NCBI GenBank assembly: GCA_965215315.1
Contig: CBDCDB010000008.1
Coordinates: 3,100,001 to 3,164,000 of the forward strand
Source of the DNA: Truepera sp965215315
GTDB lineage: Bacteria; Deinococcota; Deinococci; Deinococcales; Trueperaceae
Length of the DNA: 64,000 bases
Reading direction: 5' to 3'
A program made the position numbers and the translations under genes. Below are positions 6,374 to 15,959 of the stretch, in pieces (positions within the stretch are counted from its first letter, which is position 1; the number at the start of each line of letters is the position of its first letter). The notes beneath the pieces were generated by a model. That model saw nothing but the letters and a program-made list of their open reading frames with translations. It was not told the origin of the DNA and searched no databases.

Positions 6374-9300
6374 ATGTCTCAAGCTGCATCTCCCACAATC
6401 CAAACGCCCGCGCAAACAACGTCAAAACGGCTGCTCGGCCTGCCCGCAGTAGCGCGGCTGATGCTTTTTACGCGGCAATCCGGCCCGGCGGTCTTGATTA
6501 CGACGGCTGAAAGGCTCGAGCTATTTCAGCAGAGCGGCGTGTTTGGTGAACCCTCGAGCCTCAACCCTACCCTGAGCGATTGGCCCGACAAACGTGAAAA
6601 AGTTGTGCTCGACCTCAACAGTGCGCTGGCGGCGTTTCCCGTAAATCCTGAACGCTTTGCCCTGACCCTCAAACTCAGGGAAGATTATCCGCGTGAGGCG
6701 CTCCTGGCGCAGCTGGTAAGTTTCGGCTACCCGCGTGACGAGCTGCCGGGGTTCGTGGTGCGCGGCGATACCGTGACGCTCTATCTTAACGAAAATGAAG
6801 AAGACGAGCTAAGACTCGAGTTCTTCGGCGATGAACTCGACACGTTGACGCTTCTGGGCGAGGCAGTCGAAAGTTACGTTTTAGCGCCACGCGAAGATGC
6901 CGAGTTGGACGATACCGAAGACGCCTGGACGAGTCACCTGTTAGAGCATCTCCCCGGCCCGGTCTTTTTGGATTCGTCCGAGCTGTTTGCCGGTGAAATC
7001 AATTCGGGTGAACTCGGCTGGTTTTGGGAGCATCTTGCAGGACGAGAAGTCGTGTCGTTCGGGCGTGACCCGCTTTCCTTGCCGGATGAAAAGAGTGCTT
7101 TAGAGCCTCTTGGCTACTACCGGGGCAAGCTGATAACCTTTGCCAAAGAAACGAAGACTTGGTTGGGGGGGGGCTACAGCGTCACCCTACTTTTGCGGTT
7201 TGAACGTACCGGGCGATATTTGCAGGAAAAAGTCCTAGATGATGCCGAGACGACTTGGGCGAATGAGGTTACGGCGCAACCGGGCAAACTGACCTTTGTT
7301 GCCGGGGCCGATACGCGCGGCGGCTACCGCGACGCTGATACCAAAGAGATTATCCTCACTGAAGATTTGCTTTACGGCTATCAGGGCACCAGACCCGGCG
7401 GGGTCGGCTCGAGACGACTTTCCGGGCGGCGTGTACAAGACACTGTGCAGCTTTCGGTAGGTGACTACCTGATTCATCCCGACCACGGCATCGGGCGCTT
7501 TTTAGGACTCGAGCCTCGGCAAGTCTTGGGCGTGACCCGCGACTACCTCATCCTCAAATACGCGGGCGAGGGCAAGCTCTACTTGCCGGTCGAACAGCTG
7601 CCACTCCTGCGCCGTCACCCCGGTACCACCGACGACCCGCCGCGCCTCAGCACGCTGGGGACAAACGAGTGGGCGCGGGCGCGACAAAAAGCCCGTGTCG
7701 GCGCTCAAGAACTTGCGCTCAAACTCATCCGCACCTACGCCGAACGTCAGGTACAAGCCGGGTTGTCCATGCCCGCCAATCCTGAATGGGACGTGCTGAT
7801 CGAACAAAACTGCCCCTTTACCCTGACGCCTGACCAAAAGGGCGCGGTGCAGGCTGTATGGCGCGATATGGGCAAAGAAGTACCGATGGACCGGCTGATT
7901 TCGGGTGACGTGGGTTTCGGCAAGACTGAAGTCGCTATCCGCGCCGCGCACCGGGCGGTCGGTTACGGCAAACAGGTTGCGATGCTCGTCCCGACGACGG
8001 TTTTGGCGTCGCAACACTTCGAGACGTATCAGGAGCGGTTTGGAGGGCTGCCGGTGAGGCTCGAGCTCCTCTCCCGTTTCTCCTCAGACCGTGAAGCCAG
8101 GGACATCATCAAAGGGCTCAAAGACGGCACCGTAGATATCGTCATCGGGACGCACCGGCTCTTGTCCGAAGAAATCGAATTCAAGGATTTAGGGCTTTTA
8201 ATCGTAGACGAAGAACACCGTTTCGGCGTCGGGCAAAAAGAGCGGATGAAGGCGCTGAAAGCGAATTTGGACGTGCTTTCCCTCTCCGCCACGCCGATTC
8301 CCCGGACACTCTATATGAGCCTTGTGGGTCTCCGTGACGTATCGCAGATTATGACGCCGCCTGCGGGCCGTCAACCGATTCAGACCGTCTTGCAACCGTT
8401 CGACCCGATGGTCGCGCGTGAGGCGATTATGTTTGAGTTGGAGCGCGGCGGCAAAACCTTTTACATTCACGACCGCGTGGGCTCGATGGGTTCTAAAGCG
8501 CTGTGGCTGCAAAAGCTCGTCCCTGAAGCGCGTATCGGCGTGGCCCACGGACAGATGGGCGGGGATGAACTAGAAGAAGTCATGCTCAACTTTACCGAGG
8601 GCGCATATGACATTCTCTTGGCAACAACGATTGTCGAATCAGGTTTGGACGTGGCAGGCGCGAACACCTTGCTGGTTGAACGCGCCGACAAACTCGGGTT
8701 GGCGCAGCTCTATCAGCTCCGGGGCCGGGTCGGGCGGCGCTCGACCGAGGCGTGGGCGTACCTGCTCTATCCGGGCCGCCTGACCGAACAGGCGCAGCGC
8801 AGACTTTACGCTCTAGCCGAACTCAACGACCTCGGCAGCGGGCACCTGTTAGCCGAAAAAGACATGGAGATTCGCGGCGTCGGCAACTTGCTTGGCCCCG
8901 AACAGCACGGCAGTATCAGCGCGGTGTCGTTAGAGGTCTACACCGAAATGCTCGCCGAAGAGATTGCGAAACTCAAAGGCGAGGCCGCCAGCGAAGCGCG
9001 TAAAGCTGTCGCTATCGACCTGAGCTTGGACGCTCGCCTGAGCCCCACATACATTGCTGACGACGACGCCCGCATCGCCTACTACGGCAGATTGTCCGAA
9101 ACCGACAGCTTAGCCGAGGTCGGGCGGGTTCAGCGCGAGATGCGCGAACGTTACGGGCCGCTGCCGCCAGAAGTCAAGGTTTTTACCGAGTTAGTCAAGC
9201 TGCGTTTGTTAGCCGCACAAAAGGGTGTCGCGTCAATTTCGGAGCATATGAGCGACGTTCAGCTTTCGTTTGAAGGCGAAAGCTTGGATTACGACGCCCG

Positions 9301-9430
9301 TAAACTCAAAGCGTTGCCCTTTACCGCTGAAGCGACGCGTTATCCGCCCGGTTTCAGCATTAAAAAACGTGGCATCAAAGGGGACGAACTGCTAAACGCA
9401 ATCAGTGACGTGCTCTATCTGACGGGTTAA
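6374..9430 (+). CDS. mfd: Transcription-repair coupling factor Mfd
   Basis: Mfd removes RNA polymerase stalled at DNA damage and recruits UvrA for strand-specific repair. The 1018-residue protein, slightly shorter than E. coli's 1148, has the UvrB-homology N-terminal region, the RNA-polymerase-interacting domain (VGDYLIHPDHGIGRFLGLE), RecG-like helicase motifs (SGDVGFGKTEVAIRAA, DEEHRFGVGQKE, SATPIPRTLYMSL, QLRGRVGR) and the C-terminal TRCF domain (RYGPLPPEV). A TAGACT -10 box and the GGAGGGGC ribosome-binding site precede the ATG. A rho-independent terminator follows directly. Confidence 0.98.
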   Translation: MSQAASPTIQTPAQTTSKRLLGLPAVARLMLFTRQSGPAVLITTAERLELFQQSGVFGEPSSLNPTLSDWPDKREKVVLDLNSALAAFPVNPERFALTLKLREDYPREALLAQLVSFGYPRDELPGFVVRGDTVTLYLNENEEDELRLEFFGDELDTLTLLGEAVESYVLAPREDAELDDTEDAWTSHLLEHLPGPVFLDSSELFAGEINSGELGWFWEHLAGREVVSFGRDPLSLPDEKSALEPLGYYRGKLITFAKETKTWLGGGYSVTLLLRFERTGRYLQEKVLDDAETTWANEVTAQPGKLTFVAGADTRGGYRDADTKEIILTEDLLYGYQGTRPGGVGSRRLSGRRVQDTVQLSVGDYLIHPDHGIGRFLGLEPRQVLGVTRDYLILKYAGEGKLYLPVEQLPLLRRHPGTTDDPPRLSTLGTNEWARARQKARVGAQELALKLIRTYAERQVQAGLSMPANPEWDVLIEQNCPFTLTPDQKGAVQAVWRDMGKEVPMDRLISGDVGFGKTEVAIRAAHRAVGYGKQVAMLVPTTVLASQHFETYQERFGGLPVRLELLSRFSSDREARDIIKGLKDGTVDIVIGTHRLLSEEIEFKDLGLLIVDEEHRFGVGQKERMKALKANLDVLSLSATPIPRTLYMSLVGLRDVSQIMTPPAGRQPIQTVLQPFDPMVAREAIMFELERGGKTFYIHDRVGSMGSKALWLQKLVPEARIGVAHGQMGGDELEEVMLNFTEGAYDILLATTIVESGLDVAGANTLLVERADKLGLAQLYQLRGRVGRRSTEAWAYLLYPGRLTEQAQRRLYALAELNDLGSGHLLAEKDMEIRGVGNLLGPEQHGSISAVSLEVYTEMLAEEIAKLKGEAASEARKAVAIDLSLDARLSPTYIADDDARIAYYGRLSETDSLAEVGRVQREMRERYGPLPPEVKVFTELVKLRLLAAQKGVASISEHMSDVQLSFEGESLDYDARKLKALPFTAEATRYPPGFSIKKRGIKGDELLNAISDVLYLTG

Positions 9431-9449
9431 TAGGGAGCTAACCAAGCAC

Positions 9450-9482
9450 AAAAAAAGAGCAGCCAAGTGCTGCTCTTTTTTG
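9450..9482. terminator. Bidirectional rho-independent terminator after mfd
   Basis: A stem of AAAAAAGAGCAGC with GCTGCTCTTTTTT around the loop CAAGT gives T-runs on both strands. It serves mfd on the plus strand and the convergent outer-membrane protein gene on the minus strand. Confidence 0.9.
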
Positions 9483-9494
9483 TTTGATTAAGCT

Positions 9495-9989
9495 TTAGAA
9501 GTGGTAATTGATGCCGAGTGAAACGCGCGGCAAGAATTTGAGGGGAATCGTAACTCCTGAACCCAACTCGACGTAAAAGCCGAGTTCTTGATTGAAACGG
9601 TACTCGCCGCCCACAAGGGCAGCTAAGCTGATAGTAGGTGTTTCAAAAGCAAAGGTGGTACCAAGTCCAAGCGATGGGCCGCCGTAAATCTGAATGGCAT
9701 CTTCGATCTGTGTGATGTCGAACAGCGGAGAAACATTAAAGCTGATGTTACCCGTAGTGATAACGTCACCTGAAAGGCTGAAGCGCAGGTCAGGACTGGT
9801 GCCGAAGAGATCAACTTCCTCAAGCCCGTAGTGAATACCTAAAGGGAGGGGCAGTGAAGCGCCGACGAACTGAGTGGTATCAAAATCTACGCCTGCTTCC
9901 GGCTCGATGGTTACATCTACGTCAGTCTGGGCAAAGGCCACACCTGTTAAGAGAACCATTCCGACCGTCGCTGCTAATAATTTACGCAT
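9495..9989 (-). CDS. Small outer-membrane beta-barrel-like protein
   Basis: This 164-residue protein has a Sec signal peptide (MRKLLAATVGMVLLTGVAFA, cleavage near residue 20) and then alternating hydrophobic/polar strands such as LRFSLSGDVITTGNISFNVS and LGFYVELGSGVTIPLKFL. It ends in the C-terminal aromatic signature INYHF of outer-membrane barrels. It begins with ATG after GGAGGTTAGAC and has its own TATAAC-type promoter about 55 bases upstream. It could be an eight-stranded porin-like protein; no named family is recognised. A barrel fits a diderm envelope, as in Deinococcota. Confidence 0.8.
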   Translation of the reverse strand: MRKLLAATVGMVLLTGVAFAQTDVDVTIEPEAGVDFDTTQFVGASLPLPLGIHYGLEEVDLFGTSPDLRFSLSGDVITTGNISFNVSPLFDITQIEDAIQIYGGPSLGLGTTFAFETPTISLAALVGGEYRFNQELGFYVELGSGVTIPLKFLPRVSLGINYHF

Positions 9990-10132
9990 GTCTAACCTCC
10001 AGAAATCATGTAAACGGACTTACGCCGTTCACGCTCATGTGGTTATATCACGGTCTTTCGGGGGGTAACAAGTAGGGGAGACTACAGCTTTTGTGTAAGT
10101 ACACCACAATCCCCGCCTGAGCTAAGGTCAAA

Positions 10133-10483
10133 CTACTCGCTGCCGCTACGCTCGAGATACCGTTTGTTTGCGTCCCTGACCCGCTGCGACGCCCGGTTAC
10201 AAAGCGGTAACGTCTCGTATTTAGTCAGGTATTGCCGTAACAGCTCGGCTTCTTCCGAACGTGGCACCCGGCTGTACCGGCTCCGCCAGTAAACCGCATC
10301 GTTGGTGATGCACGGGTTTTTGCCCAGATGCTGCCGAATCCGGTTCGGTACATCTCTGGTGGACTGTCCAATATAGATGACCTGTTTCTTGGCGTCGGCG
10401 AGTTCGTACACGCCCGGTTCGGCGTCGCGGCCTCTTCTGGGCGGGAGCGCGTCCAGCTTGCGCCAACGTGCGCTAATCGGCAC
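10133..10483 (-). CDS. GIY-YIG nuclease-fold protein
   Basis: This 116-residue protein has GVYELADAKKQVIYIGQS near residues 24-41, the GIY...YIG core spaced as in the superfamily, followed by an Arg (RDVPNRIRQHL) and a helix with Glu (SEEAELLRQYL). These match the catalytic positions of GIY-YIG nucleases. The start is GTG, 30 bases after the era stop codon, so it is probably co-transcribed with era. It lacks any other domain; the role could be repair or simply unknown. Confidence 0.75.
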   Translation of the reverse strand: MPISARWRKLDALPPRRGRDAEPGVYELADAKKQVIYIGQSTRDVPNRIRQHLGKNPCITNDAVYWRSRYSRVPRSEEAELLRQYLTKYETLPLCNRASQRVRDANKRYLERSGSE

Positions 10484-10513
10484 TGATTCCCTTGTTCCTA
10501 GCTCTCATAACGC

Positions 10514-11542
10514 TCAACTTTCGTAACCGAGTTCACGCAAAGATTCCGGGTCTTCACGCCACGATTTGTGAACAGCGACCTCGAGGTCTAGATACAAGCC
10601 CTGATTGAGGAAAATCTCGAGCTGCTTCCTGGCCGTGCGCCCAATCTCGCGGATCATGCTGCCGCCCTTGCCCAGAACAATCATCCGGTGGTTCGAGCGC
10701 TCCACCCAGATTTCCGCCAAGATGTAAATCAGGTCGTCCGACCCCTCCTCCGGGTCGCGCCACTCCATGACCTGCACCGCCACCGCGTAGGGGAGTTCCT
10801 GGCGCAGGTGCGTCATCGCGCTCTCGCGGACGATCTCACCAGCCCAGGTCTCGCGAGACTGGTCGCTGCGGATGTTATTGGGGAAAAAGAAGGGGCCGGG
10901 CTCCAGCTCGCTCAGGAGTTCGCTGCGGAGACGGTAGACCGCCTCGGGGTCGCTCTGGGCGCTGAGGCTGTAGCTGCGGCTGAGGCTCGGGATGAGGTCG
11001 CCGTAAAGCTCCAACGCTTCGTCTGGATATTTCGCCGCGTCGAGTTTGTTGCCGACCAGATAAATCCGAGTTTTGGGGTCCAAACCGCGTAGGAGCCGCG
11101 CGACGTCCTTGTCTTCATCTCCGGGCGGGCGGCGCAGGTCAACGAGCCATAAGATCACGTCAACGTCCACAACAGCGTTTCTGACCTCGCGGTTCATGTA
11201 CTCGCCTAGCGCGTCTTTAGGCCGGTGAAACCCAGGCGTATCGACGAAGACGAGCTGCCGGTCCGATTCGGTAAAGATGCCGCGCACCCCGCGCCGGGTC
11301 GTCTGCGGTTTGGCGGTAATGGGCGCAACTTTAACGCCCAAAAGCGTATTGAGCAACGTAGATTTGCCGACGTTAGGCTTACCCAAAATAGCGACGAAAC
11401 CGGAATAGGTACGGAGCGAATCCACTTCCAGCATCTCGTTATCCGGCTCGATTTCCAAATCTGTCTCTGAAATCTCTGGTTCTAAAATCTCGGTTTCTGA
11501 GGTTTCTATCTCTGGTGAGGTGGTCTCTGAAGGGTCAGACAT
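10514..11542 (-). CDS. era: GTPase Era
   Basis: Era is an essential GTPase that binds the 3' end of 16S rRNA and assists 30S assembly. The 342-residue protein carries G1 (GKPNVGKST), a TTRRG G2 region, DTPG (G3), NKLD (G4) and a C-terminal KH domain (VLGKGGSMIREIGRTARKQLE). About 45 extra N-terminal residues are acidic and repetitive (Glu/Thr/Ile-rich, SETEILEPEISETD), which is unusual for Era. A TATACT -10 box and AAAGGAG ribosome-binding site lie upstream. The gene is divergent from the rhamnose operon. Confidence 0.96.
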   Translation of the reverse strand: MSDPSETTSPEIETSETEILEPEISETDLEIEPDNEMLEVDSLRTYSGFVAILGKPNVGKSTLLNTLLGVKVAPITAKPQTTRRGVRGIFTESDRQLVFVDTPGFHRPKDALGEYMNREVRNAVVDVDVILWLVDLRRPPGDEDKDVARLLRGLDPKTRIYLVGNKLDAAKYPDEALELYGDLIPSLSRSYSLSAQSDPEAVYRLRSELLSELEPGPFFFPNNIRSDQSRETWAGEIVRESAMTHLRQELPYAVAVQVMEWRDPEEGSDDLIYILAEIWVERSNHRMIVLGKGGSMIREIGRTARKQLEIFLNQGLYLDLEVAVHKSWREDPESLRELGYES

Positions 11543-11802
11543 GTCAAAACTCCTTTACGCCGGGCTGGGCGTGTGAACGCTTAAGTATAGCGGCTTGCTG
11601 AGGTGCTTTTGTACCTGAAAGCTGCGTTTTCGGGAGCTCGAGTCAGGGCAAGTTGCAACCCCGGCCCGGTACACCGGGTCTACTCCCCGGACACTAGCTT
11701 TTGTAATTGTCGCTGCTCATACCAGCAGCTTGATTTCACCCCTACACCGCAAAATCTCACAGAAGGGTGTTCAAAAACGCTGAACTATGATAGGTTTAAG
11801 GC

Positions 11803-12612
11803 GTGTCCTCGAGTAATACCGTGAGTAATATAGCAGGTAGTACGTTGGTACCCGCCGAGCGCCATCAGCATATCTTGCGTTTGGCGCTGGGTGAGCGCAT
11901 CGTCCGGATCAAAGACCTCGCGCGGAGTTTGGGCGTCCATGAGATGACGATCCGCCGCGACCTCGATACGCTCGCCGAGCAGGGGTTACTGCAGCGGGTT
12001 CACGGCGGCGCACGCCTGACGCAGCAAGCGGGCGCAGAAGTAGCCTACACGATGCGGGCGACGCAGCAGCTCGGCGCAAAAGCGCGTATCGCGCACGCGG
12101 CGCTGTCCTTGATTCAAGAGGGTGACGCCGTAGGCTTCGACGCGAGTACGACGGCGCTGGCGCTGGCGCAGCGGCTCGGTTCGGTGCCCCTTCAGGCGGT
12201 CGTCACGGGCCTCGATATCGCCAACACGCTCGCTGCTGCAAAAGTTCCATTTACGCTTGTGGGCGGCACCTTTCACGAACGCGCCCGTTCGTTTGTCGGG
12301 AGCATGGTGACGCAGGGCTTGGCGCGGCTCCACTTAGATACGGTCTTCTTTTCGGCCAAGGGCTTTTCGGTAGCAGCCGGGTTTACCGACGCGCACCCGC
12401 CCGAAGTTGAGGTAAAAGAGCGGCTGATTGCGACCGGCAAAGAAGTCGTGGCGCTCCTCGACAGCTCGAAAGTCGGACACGAGGCGTTTAGTAAAATCGT
12501 CGGTTTGGCAGAGATCGACGTGCTGATTACTGATACTGCGCCCGACGTAGCGTTGCAAGAAGCGCTTGCCGCCGCCAACGTTCGGCTTATCGTCGCGGGG
12601 GAGGAAGGATGA
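11803..12612 (+). CDS. DeoR/GlpR-family transcriptional regulator, likely of rhamnose catabolism
   Basis: This 269-residue protein has an N-terminal DeoR winged helix (RIKDLARSLGVHEMTIRRDLDTLAEQGLLQRVHGGARL) and a C-terminal sugar-phosphate-sensing DeoRC domain (DAVGFDASTTALALAQRL, VFFSAKGF). It is the first gene of the rha-lut operon and overlaps rhaI by 4 bases. DeoR-type proteins such as Bacillus RhaR control rhamnose operons, so autoregulation with a phosphorylated intermediate as inducer is a reasonable inference. TATGAT lies 11 bases before the GTG start, which implies a very short leader. Confidence 0.92.
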   Translation: MSSSNTVSNIAGSTLVPAERHQHILRLALGERIVRIKDLARSLGVHEMTIRRDLDTLAEQGLLQRVHGGARLTQQAGAEVAYTMRATQQLGAKARIAHAALSLIQEGDAVGFDASTTALALAQRLGSVPLQAVVTGLDIANTLAAAKVPFTLVGGTFHERARSFVGSMVTQGLARLHLDTVFFSAKGFSVAAGFTDAHPPEVEVKERLIATGKEVVALLDSSKVGHEAFSKIVGLAEIDVLITDTAPDVALQEALAAANVRLIVAGEEG

Positions 12613-13778
12613 ATCAGGCAGTCTCAGACGCGCTGCGGGCGCAGGCCATCGAAACCCCGTCGTGGGGGTACGGCGATACGGGCACCCGGTTTAAGACGTT
12701 CGCCTATCCCGGCGCGGCTCGGAACGTGTGGGAAAAAGTGGCGGACGCCGCCCTCATCCACAAACTGACGGGCGTCGCCCCGCGCGTCGCGCTCCACATC
12801 CCGTGGGACAAAGTCGACGACTGGGCCGAACTCAAAAGCTTTACCGAAAGTTTGGGCATCGGTATCGGTGCGGTCAACCCGAATGTGTTTCAAGACGAAG
12901 CTTATAAACTCGGCTCGCTCGGTCATCCAGACGTGAAGGTGCAGCGCAAAGCTATGACGCAGCTACTCGACTGCTGCGACGCGATGCGCGAAACCGGCGC
13001 GAAAGACCTTTCGTTATGGTTTGCCGACGGGATCAACTACGCGGGGCAAGACGACCTGAGAATGCGTAAGGCACGTTTTGAATACGGTCTAAACGAGATT
13101 TACGCGTGCCTACCGGAAGGGGGACGGCTGCTTTTAGAGTACAAACCCTTCGAGCCTGCCTTTTACGCAACTGATATTGCTGATTGGGGGATGGCTTACG
13201 CGTACTGCCTCAAACTCGGCCCGCAAGCACAGGTCTTGGTCGATTTGGGCCACCATCTGCAAGGCACCAACATCGAGCAGATCGTAGCGTTTCTACTCTC
13301 CGAAGAAAAGCTCGGCGGTTTCCACTTCAACAGCCGCCGTTACGCTGATGATGACCTCATCGTCGGGACCAAAGACCCGTTCGAGCTCTTTTGTATCTAC
13401 GCCGAACTCGCCCTAGCCAAGCGGAGCGGTTTGGCGGGTGTGGATAGCGTCGCCTATATGATTGACCAGAGCCACAACATCGAACCGAAGTTAGAAGCGA
13501 TGCTGCTCTCAGTGTTGAACTGTCAGGAAGCCTATGCCAAGGCGCTTCAAATAGATTCTACGGCGCTCGCAGAGGCGCAAACGGCGGGCGACGTCTTGGG
13601 CGCACACGAAGTTTTGATGGACGCGTTTAGAACCGATGTGCGGCCTCTTTTACGGGAGTTTCGGGAGACGCTAGGCATTGACCCCGACCCGCTAAAAGCC
13701 TTGAAACAAGGTGGTTACGCCGAGAAGAACGCTTCAGAGCGCGGTACCGCGACCGGTGGCGGCGGCTACCCGAGCTAA
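12609..13778 (+). CDS. rhaI: L-rhamnose isomerase (Pseudomonas stutzeri type)
   Basis: RhaI converts L-rhamnose to L-rhamnulose. The 389-residue TIM-barrel protein shows the xylose-isomerase-like pattern of this type: SWGYGDTGTRFKTF near the N-terminus, ALHIPWDKVDDW, and metal-binding segments LLLEYKPFEPAFYATDIADW, VLVDLGHHLQGTNIEQIVAF and GGFHFNSRRYADDDL. It overlaps both neighbours by a few bases (ATGA and TAATG junctions), so translation is coupled across the operon. Some enzymes of this clade act on several ketoses, so the substrate call depends on the operon context. Confidence 0.92.
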   Translation: MNQAVSDALRAQAIETPSWGYGDTGTRFKTFAYPGAARNVWEKVADAALIHKLTGVAPRVALHIPWDKVDDWAELKSFTESLGIGIGAVNPNVFQDEAYKLGSLGHPDVKVQRKAMTQLLDCCDAMRETGAKDLSLWFADGINYAGQDDLRMRKARFEYGLNEIYACLPEGGRLLLEYKPFEPAFYATDIADWGMAYAYCLKLGPQAQVLVDLGHHLQGTNIEQIVAFLLSEEKLGGFHFNSRRYADDDLIVGTKDPFELFCIYAELALAKRSGLAGVDSVAYMIDQSHNIEPKLEAMLLSVLNCQEAYAKALQIDSTALAEAQTAGDVLGAHEVLMDAFRTDVRPLLREFRETLGIDPDPLKALKQGGYAEKNASERGTATGGGGYPS

Positions 13779-14521
13779 TGCGCGTCTCGCTGTTTATCAC
13801 CTGTTACACCGACACGCTCTTTCCCGAAACCGGTCGCGCGGTGGTTGAAGTTTTAGAGCGACTAGGGCACACCGTAAATTTTCCTGAAGCGCAAACGTGT
13901 TGTGGTCAGATGCACGTCAATACTGGGTATCAGAAAGAAGTATTGCCTTTAGTGCGCCACTTTGCCGAAACATTTCGCGGCGCGGAAGTTATCGTCTCGC
14001 CGTCGGCGTCTTGTGTGGGCTTAGTGCGGGAGCTTTACCCGGAGCTGGCGCGGCGCACCGGAGACGACGCACTCGTCACCGAAGTCGAAGCACTCTCTAA
14101 GCGAGTCTTCGAGTTTTCCGAGTTTCTGGTTAAAGAATTGGGCGTTTCAGATGTCGGCGCGTACTATCCACACCGCGTCACCTATCACCCGACGTGTCAC
14201 AGTTTACGGGGGCTTAAAGTCGGCGACGCACCCGTCAAGCTGTTGGAACATGTGCGGGGACTCGAGCTCATCCTTCTAGAAGACGCTGCTGAATGCTGCG
14301 GGTTCGGCGGCACCTTCGCCATCAAAAACGCCGACACCAGTACCGCGATGCTGTCAGATAAAGTGCGCTGCCTCCTCAACGGAAAAGCCGAGGTCTGCGC
14401 CGCCGTAGATAACTCGTGCCTGATGCACATCGGCGGGGCGCTCCACCGGGGGCGCACGGGCGTTCGGACCGTTCACCTCGCCGAGATTTTGGCCTCGAGC
14501 GAGGAGGCGACGCATGTCTAA
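13778..14521 (+). CDS. lutA: L-lactate utilization protein LutA (Fe-S oxidoreductase)
   Basis: LutA is one of three subunits of an iron-sulfur L-lactate dehydrogenase complex. The 247-residue protein contains two CCG domains: the first includes CYTDTLFPETG and QTCCGQMHVNTGY, and the second includes YHPTCHSLRG and AECCGFGGTFAIKN. These conserved cysteines ligate Fe-S clusters or contact heterodisulfide-like sites. It is encoded between rhaI and lutB with overlapping start and stop codons. Within this operon it would oxidise the L-lactate formed from L-lactaldehyde. Confidence 0.94.
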   Translation: MRVSLFITCYTDTLFPETGRAVVEVLERLGHTVNFPEAQTCCGQMHVNTGYQKEVLPLVRHFAETFRGAEVIVSPSASCVGLVRELYPELARRTGDDALVTEVEALSKRVFEFSEFLVKELGVSDVGAYYPHRVTYHPTCHSLRGLKVGDAPVKLLEHVRGLELILLEDAAECCGFGGTFAIKNADTSTAMLSDKVRCLLNGKAEVCAAVDNSCLMHIGGALHRGRTGVRTVHLAEILASSEEATHV

Positions 14522-15959
14522 AGCTGCAGAACTCCCAATGCGCTTTGAACAGGCGGCCAAACGCACGCTTGCCGATACACAGTTGCGCCGTAATCTGGGC
14601 AAGGCGACGACGACCATCCGTGAAAAACGGGCGGCGGTCGTGTCTGAACTGCCTGACTGGGAAGCGCTCCGAGACGCGGGCGCGGCAATTAAAACGCAGG
14701 TGATGGCGAATCTCGACGGGTATCTGGAGGGGCTCGAGGCCGCCGTAAAAGGAGCCGGGGGACACGTCCACTGGGCCAGGGACGCCGCTGAAGCCAACCA
14801 ACTCATTACGGCGTTGGTTAAACAGCACGGCGCAGCTGAAGTCATCAAGGTTAAGTCCATGACTACGGAAGAAATTGGCTTGAATGACGCGCTCGAGCGC
14901 TCAGGCGTTCAGGCCATCGAAACCGATTTGGCTGAACTGATCATCCAACTCGCGGGCGAAACCTCATCGCACATTTTGGTTCCAGCCATTCACAAAAACC
15001 GCGCTGAAATCCGTGAACTCTTTATGCGCACCTTGAAGTTGCCGGAATTGTCCGATGAACCCGCCGCCCTCGCAGGCGCAGCGCGGCGTTACTTGCGCGA
15101 AAAATTTTTAAGCGTGCCGGTCGGGATTAGCGGGGCGAACTTTGCGGTGGCGGAAACTGGCACCGTCGGCGTGGTTGAGTCCGAAGGCAACGGGCGGATG
15201 TGTCTGACGCTGCCCGAAGTCCTGATTTCGGTGATGGGAATTGAAAAAATTCTTCCGACTTGGCGCGATTTAGAGGTTTTCTTACAACTTTTACCGCGTT
15301 CTTCAACGGGTGAACGGATGAACCCCTACACCTCATTTTGGACAGGCGTGACACCGGGCGACGGGCCGCAAGAGTTTCACCTGATTTTACTCGACAACGG
15401 GCGCACCAAAGTTTTAGCCGATGAGGTAGGGCGTGCGGCGCTGCACTGCATCCGCTGCAGCGCGTGCTTAAACGTCTGCCCGGTGTACGAACGCGCAGGC
15501 GGTCACGCTTACGGCTCGGTCTATCCGGGGCCGATTGGGGCGATTCTGACGCCGCAACTTAAGGGCGTTGAGAACGCCTCGTCGCTGCCCTTTGCCTCGT
15601 CATTATGCGGCGCGTGCTATGAAGTCTGCCCGGTCAAGATTGATATTCCCAAGATTTTGGTGCATTTACGGGCCGAAGTGGTCGAACAGAAGGCTGAAAA
15701 ACCGCTGGGTAGGCTCGAGCCCGAACGCCTCGCAATGTCGGCGGCGGCGCGTATTTTCGCTGTTCCAAGCCGGTACGAACGGGCGCAGCGGCTGGCACGG
15801 ACGGCGCAAGTCCCGTTCGTCAGGAGAGGGTTTTTAGAACGGTTGCCGGGGCCGCTAGCGGGTTGGTCGCTGGCGCGAGACCTCAAGGCCGTACCGAAAG
15901 AGCCCTTCAGAGACTGGTGGCGCAAACGGGCACAGTCAAAACGTGACAGCCATGAGTGA
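14514..15959 (+). CDS. lutB: L-lactate utilization iron-sulfur protein LutB
   Basis: This 481-residue protein has an N-terminal LUD domain (GISGANFAVAETGTVGVVESEGNG) and two ferredoxin-like 4Fe-4S motifs, CIRCSACLNVCPVY and CGACYEVCPV. The order and length match LutB/YkgF. LutB is thought to carry the electron-transfer clusters of the LutABC complex. It overlaps lutA by 8 bases and lutC by 8 bases, consistent with stoichiometric translation. Confidence 0.95.
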   Translation: MSKAAELPMRFEQAAKRTLADTQLRRNLGKATTTIREKRAAVVSELPDWEALRDAGAAIKTQVMANLDGYLEGLEAAVKGAGGHVHWARDAAEANQLITALVKQHGAAEVIKVKSMTTEEIGLNDALERSGVQAIETDLAELIIQLAGETSSHILVPAIHKNRAEIRELFMRTLKLPELSDEPAALAGAARRYLREKFLSVPVGISGANFAVAETGTVGVVESEGNGRMCLTLPEVLISVMGIEKILPTWRDLEVFLQLLPRSSTGERMNPYTSFWTGVTPGDGPQEFHLILLDNGRTKVLADEVGRAALHCIRCSACLNVCPVYERAGGHAYGSVYPGPIGAILTPQLKGVENASSLPFASSLCGACYEVCPVKIDIPKILVHLRAEVVEQKAEKPLGRLEPERLAMSAAARIFAVPSRYERAQRLARTAQVPFVRRGFLERLPGPLAGWSLARDLKAVPKEPFRDWWRKRAQSKRDSHE